Source: a bacterium (lineage in GTDB: Bacteria; Zhuqueibacterota; QNDG01; JAFGCO01). From it: DNA of 37,355 nt. The DNA lies in NCBI GenBank assembly GCA_016930535.1, contig JAFGGN010000085.1, forward strand, positions 103,281 through 140,635, written 5' to 3'. Below the pieces are notes generated by a model. It was not told the origin of the DNA. It did no database searches and worked only from the letters and a program-made list of their open reading frames with translations. Of the stretch, positions 25,549 to 33,612 are shown one piece after another; position 1 is the first letter of the stretch; every line of letters starts with the position of its first letter. The translations under genes and the position numbers were made by a program.

Positions 25549-26988
25549 TCATTTCATCAGAATCATTTTCCTCACCTGAACCCGTTCTCCCTGCGCAATC
25601 CGGTAAAAATACGTTCCTGCCGGGAGATGTGCGGCATCGAAACGGATCGTATACCGGCCTGCGGGGCGGAAACCGTTGACGGGCATTGCGATCTGCTGAC
25701 CGAGACCGTTGAACAACGTCAATGTGATCTGACCCGGTTCGGACAATTCATACCGGATCTCGGTCGCGGGATTGAAGGGATTCGGGTAATTCTGATGCAA
25801 TGCAAAACCGGCGGGTGCAGTGCACGGCATTTCCGGGACTCCGGTTTGTGCAGCCGTTTCAAGAACCATGACCTCATTCCTGGCCATCACGTACATTTTA
25901 TGGGCGGAAATCAGAGGTTGTCCCGTGTATCTGACCGTATTGTCAGAATAAACCTCTTCTCCTGACATGAGGTTAAACCCGTACAATTTCTGTTCTGCAT
26001 ATGGGATTACAAATACGAGGCCGTTTACGATTACGGGTGAATTCATATGCTCGCCCGTGAACGTTTTCTCCCACAGCAGGTTTCCGTTTTTAATATCCAG
26101 CGTCACAAGCTGTCCATTGCCTTCCGGATTCATCCGGACGATAAAACAGAGGACCTGATCCGTGATCGCAAAGGTGTTCTGGCTTCTGCTCTGAAGTGTT
26201 GCGCCGGACTGGACATAAAACCATTTGGTTGAGTGGTCCGATTTGTTGAACGCGAACACCGTGTCATTGGAAAATGTGTAAAAACAGGAAGCATCAAGAC
26301 AAATGCCGCCGCTCGAATTTTGTGAATTGGGGCCCATCCAGACGAGTTCTCCGGACAATTTGTCATAAATACGAATTTTTAATTTCCCGACAATATACAC
26401 GTGCGTGTCATCCACAGCGGGCGTTCCCTGCGCTTTCAGGCTGCTGTTCCACACCGTGGTACCGTCCGCCGTATTGAGACAAAACAGGCTGTCACTGCAC
26501 AAAAAGAGCCGGTCGCCGTCCACGATAACGTGCCGGGTATACAGACTGCCCACGGTTTTCTGCCAGACCACCTCGCCGCTGGTCCGGTCCAGCGCATAAA
26601 GCTGTGTCGAATTCTGTGCGCCGGCAAACACAAAGTCATCCGTCTGCGCACAGAGAAATCCCATACTCGAACCGGATTCCGTCAGCATGAACGTCCACAG
26701 CGTATCCAGACTTTCAGTACTGTTTGCCTCCACGGCATTCGGATTGCTGGAATTCGAAATGCACAGCAGTCCCTGGTAACAGGAAATATCGCTCATGCTG
26801 CTGGTTTCATGACGGCATGGAATGACGCCCGTTTTCTCCAGGGGCACCGAAAGCTGCGTTTCCCCGGACGCCCAGGACGTTCGCTCACGGCAGATATTCA
26901 CCATGGGCCATTCCTGGACCTGGGCCTGGCTCATCTGAACCAAAAGAACCAGGGCTGTCATGACTGCATAAAAATGAGAACGTCGCAT
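25549..26988 (-). CDS. Secreted PQQ-type beta-propeller protein with T9SS sorting domain
   Basis: 479 residues. A signal peptide (about 1-22, ending SQAQ) is followed by seven or so PQQ-like blades. Typical blade cores are 'QLYALDRTSGEVVWQKTVG', 'LFCLNTADGTTVWNSSL', 'IRIYDKLSGELVWMGPN', 'LVTLDIKNGNLLWEKTF' and 'LYGFNLMSGEEVYSDN'. The last ~85 residues are a T9SS sorting domain: 'LHQNYPNPFNPATEIRYEL', 'NGLGQQI', 'PAGTYFYRI', ending 'VRKMILMK'. The quinone-binding residues of true dehydrogenases are not seen, so this is a structural or binding propeller, as in BamB. Ribosome site GGGAGG, nine bases before ATG 26988. It is a relative of the propeller at 33613-34845, which lacks the sorting domain. 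Confidence 0.87.
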   Translation of the reverse strand: MRRSHFYAVMTALVLLVQMSQAQVQEWPMVNICRERTSWASGETQLSVPLEKTGVIPCRHETSSMSDISCYQGLLCISNSSNPNAVEANSTESLDTLWTFMLTESGSSMGFLCAQTDDFVFAGAQNSTQLYALDRTSGEVVWQKTVGSLYTRHVIVDGDRLFLCSDSLFCLNTADGTTVWNSSLKAQGTPAVDDTHVYIVGKLKIRIYDKLSGELVWMGPNSQNSSGGICLDASCFYTFSNDTVFAFNKSDHSTKWFYVQSGATLQSRSQNTFAITDQVLCFIVRMNPEGNGQLVTLDIKNGNLLWEKTFTGEHMNSPVIVNGLVFVIPYAEQKLYGFNLMSGEEVYSDNTVRYTGQPLISAHKMYVMARNEVMVLETAAQTGVPEMPCTAPAGFALHQNYPNPFNPATEIRYELSEPGQITLTLFNGLGQQIAMPVNGFRPAGRYTIRFDAAHLPAGTYFYRIAQGERVQVRKMILMK

Positions 26989-27307
26989 CGTTTTATCCTC
27001 CCTTTTTTACTGAATGATTTTCTGAGACAGGTCAATGTCTGATTTATTATCCGGAAAATCAACTGCATGATCATGCGGGACACCGGTTCTGGTATTGAGA
27101 GCTCAGAACGAATTATTCACATGCCTGATTCCAGAAGCAACCGTCCCCGTTTGACAGTCTTCGTTCGTGTACGATATGCTTCATAATTGATCTTTGGTCA
27201 AACCGCACTTTTCCCTTGCAATTTGACTTTATATCCATTATATTTATTGCCTTTTGCGGGCAGGTTGACAGAAACATTAATCAGTTGCAGAAAGAGCAGG
27301 AAAAAGC
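26989..27307. other. Divergent promoter region between the T9SS propeller and EF-G genes
   Basis: About 320 bases. It holds a good plus-strand promoter for the EF-G gene (27216-27244). I could not find an equally good minus-strand promoter, and no small ORF or RNA is evident. Confidence 0.4.
27216..27244 (+). promoter_or_regulatory. Promoter of the EF-G gene
   Basis: TTGCAA (27216-27221), 17-base spacer, TATATT (27239-27244), some 64 bases before the ATG at 27308. Confidence 0.5.
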
Positions 27308-29392
27308 ATGTCGCAAGCATTGAAAAAAATGAGAAATATCGGAATCAGCGCCCATATCGATTCCGGAAAAACGACCCTGACCGAACGCATTCTCTTTTAT
27401 ACCCGAAAAATACATGCGATACATGAGGTGCGCGGAAAAGACGGTGTCGGAGCCACTATGGATTCCATGGAACTGGAGAAGGAACGGGGCATTACCATCA
27501 CCTCCGCAGCCACCAATGTCACCTGGAACAAGTACTCGGTGAACATCATCGACACGCCGGGACATGTGGATTTCACCGTGGAAGTCGAGCGTGCGCTTCG
27601 CGTACTCGACGGGGCCGTTCTGGTGCTGTGCGCCACGGGCGGTGTACAGTCCCAGTCCATTACAGTGGACAGGCAGATGAACCGGTATCAGGTGCCGAGG
27701 CTGGCATTCATCAACAAATGCGACCGCATGGGTGCGGATCCGGAAAAGGTGACCCAGCAGCTGAGGGATAAACTGAATCACAACGCCGTTATGATGCAGA
27801 TACCGATCGGACTGGAGGACAAATTTCAGGGCATGATCGATCTCGTGACCATGAAGGCCGTTTATTTTGACGGTGCAAACGGTGAAAATATCAGAACCGA
27901 AGAAATTCCGGAACAGATGCAGGCCAAGGCCCTCGAAAAACGGGATATCCTGCTGGATAATGTATCCATGTTCGATGATGAACTCATGGAGGCCTATCTC
28001 GAGGACAAGGTCACCGAGGAGATGATTCACAGGGCCGTGCGCAAAGGTGTTCTGGATCTGAAATTGACGCCTGTCTTTATCGGTTCCGCATTCAAAAACA
28101 AGGGAGTTCAGCCTCTGATGGATGCAGTAGTCGAGTATCTTCCCTCTCCGGATGAAGTTGTCACCAAGGCGCTGGACCTGGAAAACGAAGAAGCGGAAGT
28201 AACACTGGTTTCTGCAGAGAACAAGCCGCTGGTCATGCTGGCCTTCAAACTGGATGACACCCAGTTCGGCCAGCTGACGTATGTGCGCATATATCAGGGT
28301 AAAATCAAAAAGGGCGACGAGCTTGTCAACTGCCGATCCAACAAGAAGATACGTGTGGGACGTCTGATACGGATGCATGCCAGTGAGATGGAAGACATCA
28401 CCGAAGCGGGCCCGGGCGATATCGTCGCCCTGTTCGGTGTGGACTGTGCAAGCGGTGATACATTTACATCCGGAGACATCCGGTATTCCATGACATCCAT
28501 GCACGTGCCCAATCCCGTGATTTCGCTATCCATCATGCCCACGGACAACAAATCCTCCGAAAATATGAGCAAAGCCCTGAACCGGTTCACAAAAGAGGAT
28601 CCGACATTTCAGACTTACGTGGATCCCGAATCGAATGAAACCATTATCAGGGGCATGGGCGAGCTGCATCTCGATGTGTATATTGAACGAATGCGCAGGG
28701 AGTACAAGGTTCAGCTGGAAACCGGTGCACCGCAGGTTGCCTACAGGGAGAGCATTTCAAAGGCGGCCGACTTCGACTATACCCATAAAAAGCAGACCGG
28801 CGGCGCCGGTCAGTTCGGCAAGGTCATGGGGACCATGGAACCCGATCATGAAGAAGACTTCGTGTTCGAGGAACAGGTCAAAGGCGGCAATATTCCGAAT
28901 GAATATATCCCCTCCTGTGAAAAAGGATTCCGTGCCTGTCTCGACAAGGGCGACATCATCGGATTTCCCATTGTGGGTGTTAAAGTGATTCTCAAGGATG
29001 GCAGCTATCACCCGGTCGACAGCTCGGATACGGCCTTTCAGCAGGCAGCTATCGGCGCCTTCCGCAGCGTTTATCAGAAATGCAAGCCTATCATTCTGGA
29101 ACCGATCATGCGTGTCGCGGTCGAAGGACCGTCTGAATTTCAGGGAGCCGTGCTTGCAACTTTAAACCAGCGCCGCGGTATGATTCAGAGCGCCACGGAG
29201 GACCGGAATTTTACCGTGATCGAAGCGGAGGTGCCCCTGGCCGAAATGTTCGGTTATTCCACCATTCTGAGATCGGCCACACAGGGTAAGGCGGAATTTA
29301 CCATGGAATTCAGCATCTATCGCAAGGTCCCGGAAAGCATTGCGGAAGAATTGATCAAGAAATACCAGGACAAAGCCAAAGAGAAAAAGTGA
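27308..29392 (+). CDS. fusA: Elongation factor G, spirochaete/mitochondrial (EFG1) type
   Basis: 694 residues. GTPase that drives translocation of tRNA and mRNA on the ribosome. G motifs: '[18 protein letters not shown]' (G1, about 15-32), 'ERGITI' (G2), 'DTPGH' (G3), 'NKCD' (G4) and 'GSAFKNKGV' (G5), followed by domains II-V ('[15 protein letters not shown]', 'PTSEFQGA'-like '[18 protein letters not shown]'). The P-loop reads [10 protein letters not shown] rather than the common A-H-I-D-A-G-K-T-T-T, and '[20 protein letters not shown]' is also the form seen in mitochondrial EFG1 and the spd-type EF-Gs. Whether it is the only EF-G of the cell cannot be told; it is not in a str operon (no rpsL, rpsG or tuf nearby). 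It is followed after 10 bases by an ATPase gene. Confidence 0.93.
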   Translation: MSQALKKMRNIGISAHIDSGKTTLTERILFYTRKIHAIHEVRGKDGVGATMDSMELEKERGITITSAATNVTWNKYSVNIIDTPGHVDFTVEVERALRVLDGAVLVLCATGGVQSQSITVDRQMNRYQVPRLAFINKCDRMGADPEKVTQQLRDKLNHNAVMMQIPIGLEDKFQGMIDLVTMKAVYFDGANGENIRTEEIPEQMQAKALEKRDILLDNVSMFDDELMEAYLEDKVTEEMIHRAVRKGVLDLKLTPVFIGSAFKNKGVQPLMDAVVEYLPSPDEVVTKALDLENEEAEVTLVSAENKPLVMLAFKLDDTQFGQLTYVRIYQGKIKKGDELVNCRSNKKIRVGRLIRMHASEMEDITEAGPGDIVALFGVDCASGDTFTSGDIRYSMTSMHVPNPVISLSIMPTDNKSSENMSKALNRFTKEDPTFQTYVDPESNETIIRGMGELHLDVYIERMRREYKVQLETGAPQVAYRESISKAADFDYTHKKQTGGAGQFGKVMGTMEPDHEEDFVFEEQVKGGNIPNEYIPSCEKGFRACLDKGDIIGFPIVGVKVILKDGSYHPVDSSDTAFQQAAIGAFRSVYQKCKPIILEPIMRVAVEGPSEFQGAVLATLNQRRGMIQSATEDRNFTVIEAEVPLAEMFGYSTILRSATQGKAEFTMEFSIYRKVPESIAEELIKKYQDKAKEKK

Positions 29393-29402
29393 GGAAAACC
29401 CC

Positions 29403-30113
29403 ATGTTGAAACAAGAATTGATAAAACGCAGCCCTGTCCGCGTCCTTGAAAAAGGCATTCACGGGGGTTTGGGAACAGGCAATCTCGGCGTGGTGACCGC
29501 GAGGAAAGGCATCGGGAAAACCGCCGTTCTGGCCCACCTTGCCCTGGATAAAATGATGCGTGAGCAGTCCGTGCTCCATATTTCCATGACCGACGATCCG
29601 CATCATGTTGAAAACTGCTACAGGCATCTGTTCAATGAACTGGCCGAAATTTATAAACTCGAAAATGCCATGGATGTTTTCAACGAGATGAAACATCACC
29701 GGCTGATCATCAATTTCAAGCAGCAGGATATCACATTCGACCATATCCGTGAATCCGTGAAAAATATCGAAGGCGGGATGAATTTCAAACCGGATACAAT
29801 CATCGTGGACGGACGGGATTTTGACCACATGAATGTCGAAACCCTGTCCGGCTGGAAAGAGTTTGCGGTCAATCAGAATGCGGCCATCTGGTTTGCGGCC
29901 GTCCTGCACCGCGAGGACATGCAAATGGACGAGCAGCATATTCCGGCCCCGGTGAACCAGTTCAAGGATCTGTTTTCGGTCATCATCATGCTCGAACCCG
30001 CCCATGAATATATCGATATGAAACTCCTGAAGGATCATGACAATCCGGACATCGAGAAACTGAGATTGAAGCTGGATGCGCAAACACTGCTGATATCCAA
30101 CCATCGTGTCTGA
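29403..30113 (+). CDS. RecA/KaiC-like P-loop ATPase of unknown role
   Basis: 236 residues. 'GGLGTGNLGVVTARKGIGKT' (21-40) is a Walker A loop of the RecA/KaiC superfamily; 'TIIVDGRDF' (132-140) stands at the Walker B position; 'IWFAAVLHRED' near 176 would be the next strand. Such proteins use ATP to act on nucleic acids or partner proteins. I know no assigned function for this one. It starts 10 bases after the EF-G stop codon and ends at a strong terminator, so the two form a bicistronic operon. Confidence 0.78.
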   Translation: MLKQELIKRSPVRVLEKGIHGGLGTGNLGVVTARKGIGKTAVLAHLALDKMMREQSVLHISMTDDPHHVENCYRHLFNELAEIYKLENAMDVFNEMKHHRLIINFKQQDITFDHIRESVKNIEGGMNFKPDTIIVDGRDFDHMNVETLSGWKEFAVNQNAAIWFAAVLHREDMQMDEQHIPAPVNQFKDLFSVIIMLEPAHEYIDMKLLKDHDNPDIEKLRLKLDAQTLLISNHRV

Positions 30114-30126
30114 TCAAGGTCTGCAG

Positions 30127-30156
30127 AAAGCCCCTGTCGCCAGGGGCTTTTTTTTT
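30127..30156 (+). terminator. Intrinsic terminator after the EF-G/ATPase operon
   Basis: AAAGCCCCTG (30127-30136), TCGC loop, CAGGGGCTTT (30141-30150), then a T-run to 30156. A textbook stem-loop plus T tract, 13 bases after the ATPase stop codon. Confidence 0.93.
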
Positions 30157-30266
30157 GAAACAATTTCTGACAAATCACGTACTCTGTATTGACCTGCAAA
30201 AGTCAGGAGGCATTTTTTTAAAGAGGCAAATGAGGCAAATATGGAAATGAGATCAAAGGAGAAACA

Positions 30267-30479
30267 ATGGATTGCCCGGACGCTTCTTTCGGAAATGTCG
30301 GCCTGAACCTGGAATACGAAATTCCCGCATTGCTGACCTGTCATCAGTTTTCACCCTCTGAAAGTATCATGCATCTCCCCGCTTCGGGAAATGACGTCTG
30401 GACGCAATCCGCCATGTGTACACAATTGGTGGTTTTTAACAGGGATTCGATGTCCAAACTGGAAATTCCCGGATTTTAA
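30267..30479 (+). CDS. Possible small protein, unknown function
   Basis: 70 residues with a near-perfect ribosome site (AAAGGAG, six bases before ATG 30267). No TM, signal peptide or motif is evident; the composition (MDCPDASFGNVGLNLEYEI at the start, three cysteines in all) does not rule coding in or out. It is followed after 36 bases by a secreted small protein in the same direction. Could be a genuine small gene, a leader peptide or a decayed remnant. Confidence 0.4.
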   Translation: MDCPDASFGNVGLNLEYEIPALLTCHQFSPSESIMHLPASGNDVWTQSAMCTQLVVFNRDSMSKLEIPGF

Positions 30480-30515
30480 AACGAACATTCAACAAACCGA
30501 CGAATGGAGGAGATC

Positions 30516-30899
30516 ATGAAGAACCAAACCAACAAAACCGTGGCGATAATCATTATCGCAGCAATGGCCCTGACCGTAACTGCAGGATTTGCAAGGAACA
30601 AACAGGCCGAGCCCACAACCATGGAAGTCGTTTCCGTAAAGACGACGGGACGCATCGAAGGCGTTGTCAAGGACGTCGAAACCGGAAAGCCGATTAAAAA
30701 TGCAGTGATCTGTGTCGAAGGATGCAAAGTCGGCGCCATGACCAATGAACGCGGCAAATTCTTTTTAAAGAACGTGCCCTGCGGTTCCTGTACACTCAAA
30801 GTATCCAAAGCGGGCTATGAACTCGCGGAAAATGTGCTCCTCGTTAAAGACGGCAAAAGAGCGACCCTGAGTGTGACGTTGAAACAGCAGGCCGGTTAA
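30516..30899 (+). CDS. Secreted single-domain carboxypeptidase-regulatory-like (CarboxypepD_reg) protein
   Basis: 127 residues. A signal peptide (MKNQTNKTVAIIIIAAMALTVTAGFA) is followed by one beta-sandwich domain of about 80 residues: 'GRIEGVVKDVETGKPIKNAVICVEG', 'GAMTNERGKFFLKNVPCG', 'LKVSKAGYE'. The G-x-V-x-D-x-x-T-G-x-P-I-x-x-A-x-V pattern is that of transthyretin-like domains at the N-termini of TonB-dependent receptors and in many FCB surface proteins. Four cysteines in the domain (ICVEGC, PCGSC) may form two disulfides. The same domain type occurs in the M56 fusion protein two genes on. ATG 30516 has GGAGG; an upstream in-frame ATG at 30504 lies before it. Confidence 0.82.
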   Translation: MKNQTNKTVAIIIIAAMALTVTAGFARNKQAEPTTMEVVSVKTTGRIEGVVKDVETGKPIKNAVICVEGCKVGAMTNERGKFFLKNVPCGSCTLKVSKAGYELAENVLLVKDGKRATLSVTLKQQAG

Positions 30900-30924
30900 G
30901 CTTTCTTTCCATTCTCTCTCCCCG

Positions 30925-30958
30925 AAATCCGGCAGATCGCTCTGCCGGATTTTTTTTA
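30925..30958 (+). terminator. Intrinsic terminator
   Basis: AAATCCGGCAGA (30925-30936), TCGC loop, TCTGCCGGATTT (30941-30952), then a T run. It ends the transcript of the small secreted protein and insulates it from the BlaI operon, whose promoter begins nine bases further on. Confidence 0.93.
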
Positions 30959-30966
30959 TTTTTCTC

Positions 30967-30995
30967 TTGACATTCTATTATCCGTATAGTATATT
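30967..30995 (+). promoter_or_regulatory. Promoter of the BlaI/M56 operon
   Basis: Exact TTGACA (30967-30972), 17-base spacer, TATATT (30990-30995). A near-consensus promoter that overlaps one operator-like palindrome in the spacer and -10, and abuts a second one. Confidence 0.8.
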
Positions 30996-31011
30996 TACTA
31001 TTGTTATAGTA
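30976..31011. promoter_or_regulatory. Two BlaI/MecI-type operators over the promoter
   Basis: Operator 1 is TATTATCCGTATAGTA (30976-30991), with 5 of 6 arm pairs; operator 2 is TACTATTGTTATAGTA (30996-31011), with perfect 6-bp arms around four bases. Their centres are 20 bases apart, about two helical turns, so two repressor dimers could bind the same face. The TACTA...TAGTA form resembles known MecI/BlaI sites. They cover the -10 and the likely +1, which implies autorepression by the BlaI-like product of the next gene. Confidence 0.72.
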
Positions 31012-31038
31012 GATCAATGACTTTAATAGGAGTAGATC

Positions 31039-31431
31039 ATGATCAACAATAAACTGACTCCGGTCGAGTGGGAAATCATGGATATTATCTGGAACCTGAA
31101 CGGATCGCCCTCTGTCAGGGATGTGGTGGACCATGCCTATTCGAACGGTGAAAAGGCCTACACCACCGTTCAAACCATCATGAACACACTCGAGAAGAAG
31201 AACATTTTAAAGAGAAACAAAATCGGATTGGTCAATTTTTACACGCCTGTCCGTACACGGACGCAAATGATCAAATCGGAAATGTCCAGCGTGGTATCCC
31301 GTATTTTCAAAGGGTCTGTGCCGGCATTGGCCAATTTCATCATGGACACACAGAATCTCAGCCTCGAAGAAATCCGGCAGATCAAGGATCTGCTGTCCCG
31401 TAAGGAAAACGAACTGAGGAGGCGATCATGA
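31039..31431 (+). CDS. BlaI/MecI/CopY-family transcriptional repressor
   Basis: 130 residues. The N-terminal winged helix begins 'LTPVEWEIMDIIWNLNGSPSVRDVVDH' and includes 'AYTTVQTIMNTLEKKNILKR', the recognition helix and wing of this family. The C-terminal helices (about 85-130) form the dimer. In the family, a partner M56 protease cleaves the repressor near residue 100 and lifts repression. Here the partner gene overlaps by four bases (ATGA). The gene lies just after a promoter covered by two matching palindromes. The ligand or stress is not evident; the partner does not carry a penicillin-binding domain, so it is not a beta-lactam sensor of the known kind. Confidence 0.93.
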   Translation: MINNKLTPVEWEIMDIIWNLNGSPSVRDVVDHAYSNGEKAYTTVQTIMNTLEKKNILKRNKIGLVNFYTPVRTRTQMIKSEMSSVVSRIFKGSVPALANFIMDTQNLSLEEIRQIKDLLSRKENELRRRS

Positions 31432-33593
31432 TAACCTGGATCACGCATTATGCCGGTATCTGGTCCGAATACGCAATCTGGATGACAGTACAAAATACAA
31501 TTTTCCTGTCATTGATATTCGGACTGTTATACTGTGTCAGGAACCGGTCCGCCGGCCTGAAATATGCAATCGCAGTCACCGGCCTTTTCAAATGCCTTCT
31601 GCCTCCATTCCTGCAGGCCCCCTTTATACCAACTGCAGCGTTCACTACCGAATCCGTTCAAATTCACTCCCTGCAGGCCGTACCGTTTACGGTTTCCGAA
31701 CCCCCGGCTGTTTTCCCTCTGTCCATGGCTGAAATCCTCTTTCTTTGCTGGATCGTGCTTTCGCTGATTTTCCTGGGACTTCCGCTCCTCAACACCCTGC
31801 GGTTGAAATTCCGTCTGCGGCATGCTTCGGTGCTCATCACCTGCCAGGAATCCGGCCAGGTTCCCGTGCTCATGTCGGACCGGATACCGGTTCCCATGAC
31901 GCTTGGGCTATTCAAACAAAAAATCTATGTACCGGAAATGTGGAATTCCTGGTCAGTTCAATGCCGGGACATGATATTGCGTCATGAGCTTGCTCATGTC
32001 AGGCGCAAAGACACCTGGTTCCGTATACTGCAGATGGTCGTTCAGGCTCTTTATATCTTTCATCCGATGATCTGGCTCCTGAACCGTAAAACCGACGAAT
32101 ACAGGGAAATGGCCTGTGACGATATTTCCGTCGGACCACGACGCAGTCTCTCCGTGGAATATTCAAAGGTCCTTGTCCAGATTGCGGAAGATTTAAAGCA
32201 CGCCCAGCTGGGATATGCCCCGGCTTCGACACTGATCAGGAAGAGAAACGAACTGCTGAACCGTGTAAAATATCAGATGGAGGGATCCATGAAAAAACTG
32301 TCCCGAGGCAAATCCGCATTGATCATCGGTCTGCTCGTTCTGTCCATCGTTCCCTTATCATGGTCCAGAAGCCGGCCGGAATCTCCGAATCTCAAAACGT
32401 CCGCAAAAATTCTCGGCAGGGTCATCGACGCGGACACCGGCAAGCCGCTTACAGGGGCCAACATTCTCATCCAGGATACCCCTTTCGGAGCAGCATCCGA
32501 CGAACAGGGTCATTTCATCATTCCCTGTCAGGCAGGCACCCTGTCCGTTTCATTCAGCTATATCGGATACGGAACAGTCGTCATCAAGGATATCGTGACC
32601 GAAGAGAACAAGTCAAAACAGCTGAATGTGGAAATGCATCCTGCGATTATCTCGTTCGACAAACTGGTGGCCCAGTCGAAAAAATCCGGGCATGCTTTTC
32701 CTCCGCCTGCGGCACCCGCCGATAAACTGACATCCGAATCCGTGGACACGGGAGTCACATTCGTTCCCTATGAAACACAACCGAAACCCAAAGGCGGTTT
32801 CGCTGCCATACAAAGTCATTTAATGTATCCTGAACAGGCGCGAAAAGCAGGCGTCGAGGGACGTGTGACCGTTCAGGCGGAAATCGACGAGTCCGGACAA
32901 GTATCCCGGACCAAGGTGGTTCAATCGGTCGAGCCCTCACTGGACAAGGCGGCTGTTCAGGCCGTCCGGGCGGTCGAATGGGAGCCGGCCCTGCATGAAG
33001 AACGGCCCGTGAAGGTATGGATCGCCGTGCCCGTCGATTTCAGACTGGCTCCGGATGAAAAGGCATCTGTGGTGATTATCGATCAGGGCAGCGTGGAATT
33101 TAACGGCGAAAGAATCACGATTCAGGAATTTTCAAACCGGCTGAATGCATCCACAGATATAAAGGACGTGTCATTTTTTCTTAGCGCCGCACCCGGCGTA
33201 TCAAATGAAACCGTGGAACAGGTTGGAAAAATGATCCGGAAGAACAAAAATTGGTTTGCCGTCAACAGGTCGGAAAATAAAGAAGATGAAGTGTATTCGT
33301 TCGTCCCCTACGACAAGCCGCCCGAACCGGTCGGCGGATTCGACGCCATGCGGCAGAATCTCGTATATCCGGAATCCGCAAGAAGCGCAGGTCTGGAAGG
33401 CAGGGTGCTTGTGAACTGCCGCATCGATGAATCCGGAATTGTCCGGGACGCCGTGATCGGGCAGTCTCTCAGTGCGGAATGCGACCAGGCGGCACTCGAC
33501 GCGGTCCGGTCCGTGACCTGGCATCCGGCCGAACAGCGGGATAAAAAAGTGTCCGTCTGGATCGGCGTGCCCGTCGAGTTCAAGCTGAAATAA
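31428..33593 (+). CDS. M56 (BlaR1-type) membrane protease fused to CarboxypepD_reg, two TonB C-terminal domains and an ExbD-like segment
   Basis: 721 residues. The N-terminal third is a BlaR1-like M56 metalloprotease: several TM helices and the zinc motif HELAH (186-190) in 'ILRHELAHVRRKD', with 'FHPMIWLLNRKTDEYREMACD' further on. A TM at about 296-312 leads to a transthyretin-like domain (330-405, 'GRVIDADTGKPLTGANILIQ'). Then come a TonB C-terminal domain ('GGFAAIQSHLMYPEQARKAG...VPVDFRL', about 460-545), a segment with an ExbD/TolR-like pattern ('VVIIDQGSVEFNGERITIQE', about 548-610), and a second TonB domain ('GGFDAMRQNLVYPESARSAG...VPVEFKL', about 635-721). The usual penicillin sensor is absent. 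It probably cleaves the BlaI repressor on a signal passed from the periplasm or an outer-membrane receptor (inference). Overlaps the repressor gene by four bases. Confidence 0.88.
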   Translation: MITWITHYAGIWSEYAIWMTVQNTIFLSLIFGLLYCVRNRSAGLKYAIAVTGLFKCLLPPFLQAPFIPTAAFTTESVQIHSLQAVPFTVSEPPAVFPLSMAEILFLCWIVLSLIFLGLPLLNTLRLKFRLRHASVLITCQESGQVPVLMSDRIPVPMTLGLFKQKIYVPEMWNSWSVQCRDMILRHELAHVRRKDTWFRILQMVVQALYIFHPMIWLLNRKTDEYREMACDDISVGPRRSLSVEYSKVLVQIAEDLKHAQLGYAPASTLIRKRNELLNRVKYQMEGSMKKLSRGKSALIIGLLVLSIVPLSWSRSRPESPNLKTSAKILGRVIDADTGKPLTGANILIQDTPFGAASDEQGHFIIPCQAGTLSVSFSYIGYGTVVIKDIVTEENKSKQLNVEMHPAIISFDKLVAQSKKSGHAFPPPAAPADKLTSESVDTGVTFVPYETQPKPKGGFAAIQSHLMYPEQARKAGVEGRVTVQAEIDESGQVSRTKVVQSVEPSLDKAAVQAVRAVEWEPALHEERPVKVWIAVPVDFRLAPDEKASVVIIDQGSVEFNGERITIQEFSNRLNASTDIKDVSFFLSAAPGVSNETVEQVGKMIRKNKNWFAVNRSENKEDEVYSFVPYDKPPEPVGGFDAMRQNLVYPESARSAGLEGRVLVNCRIDESGIVRDAVIGQSLSAECDQAALDAVRSVTWHPAEQRDKKVSVWIGVPVEFKLK

Positions 33594-33612
33594 TGATGCG
33601 CTAACCGGCTTC

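Noticed and set aside
27281..28504. 407-residue minus-strand ORF
   Set aside because: Antisense to EF-G; rich in His and Gln as usual for shadow frames, with no motif.
31428..33593. Beta-lactam resistance (BlaR1/BlaI) locus
   Set aside because: The repressor and protease families match, but no penicillin-binding sensor or beta-lactamase gene is present.
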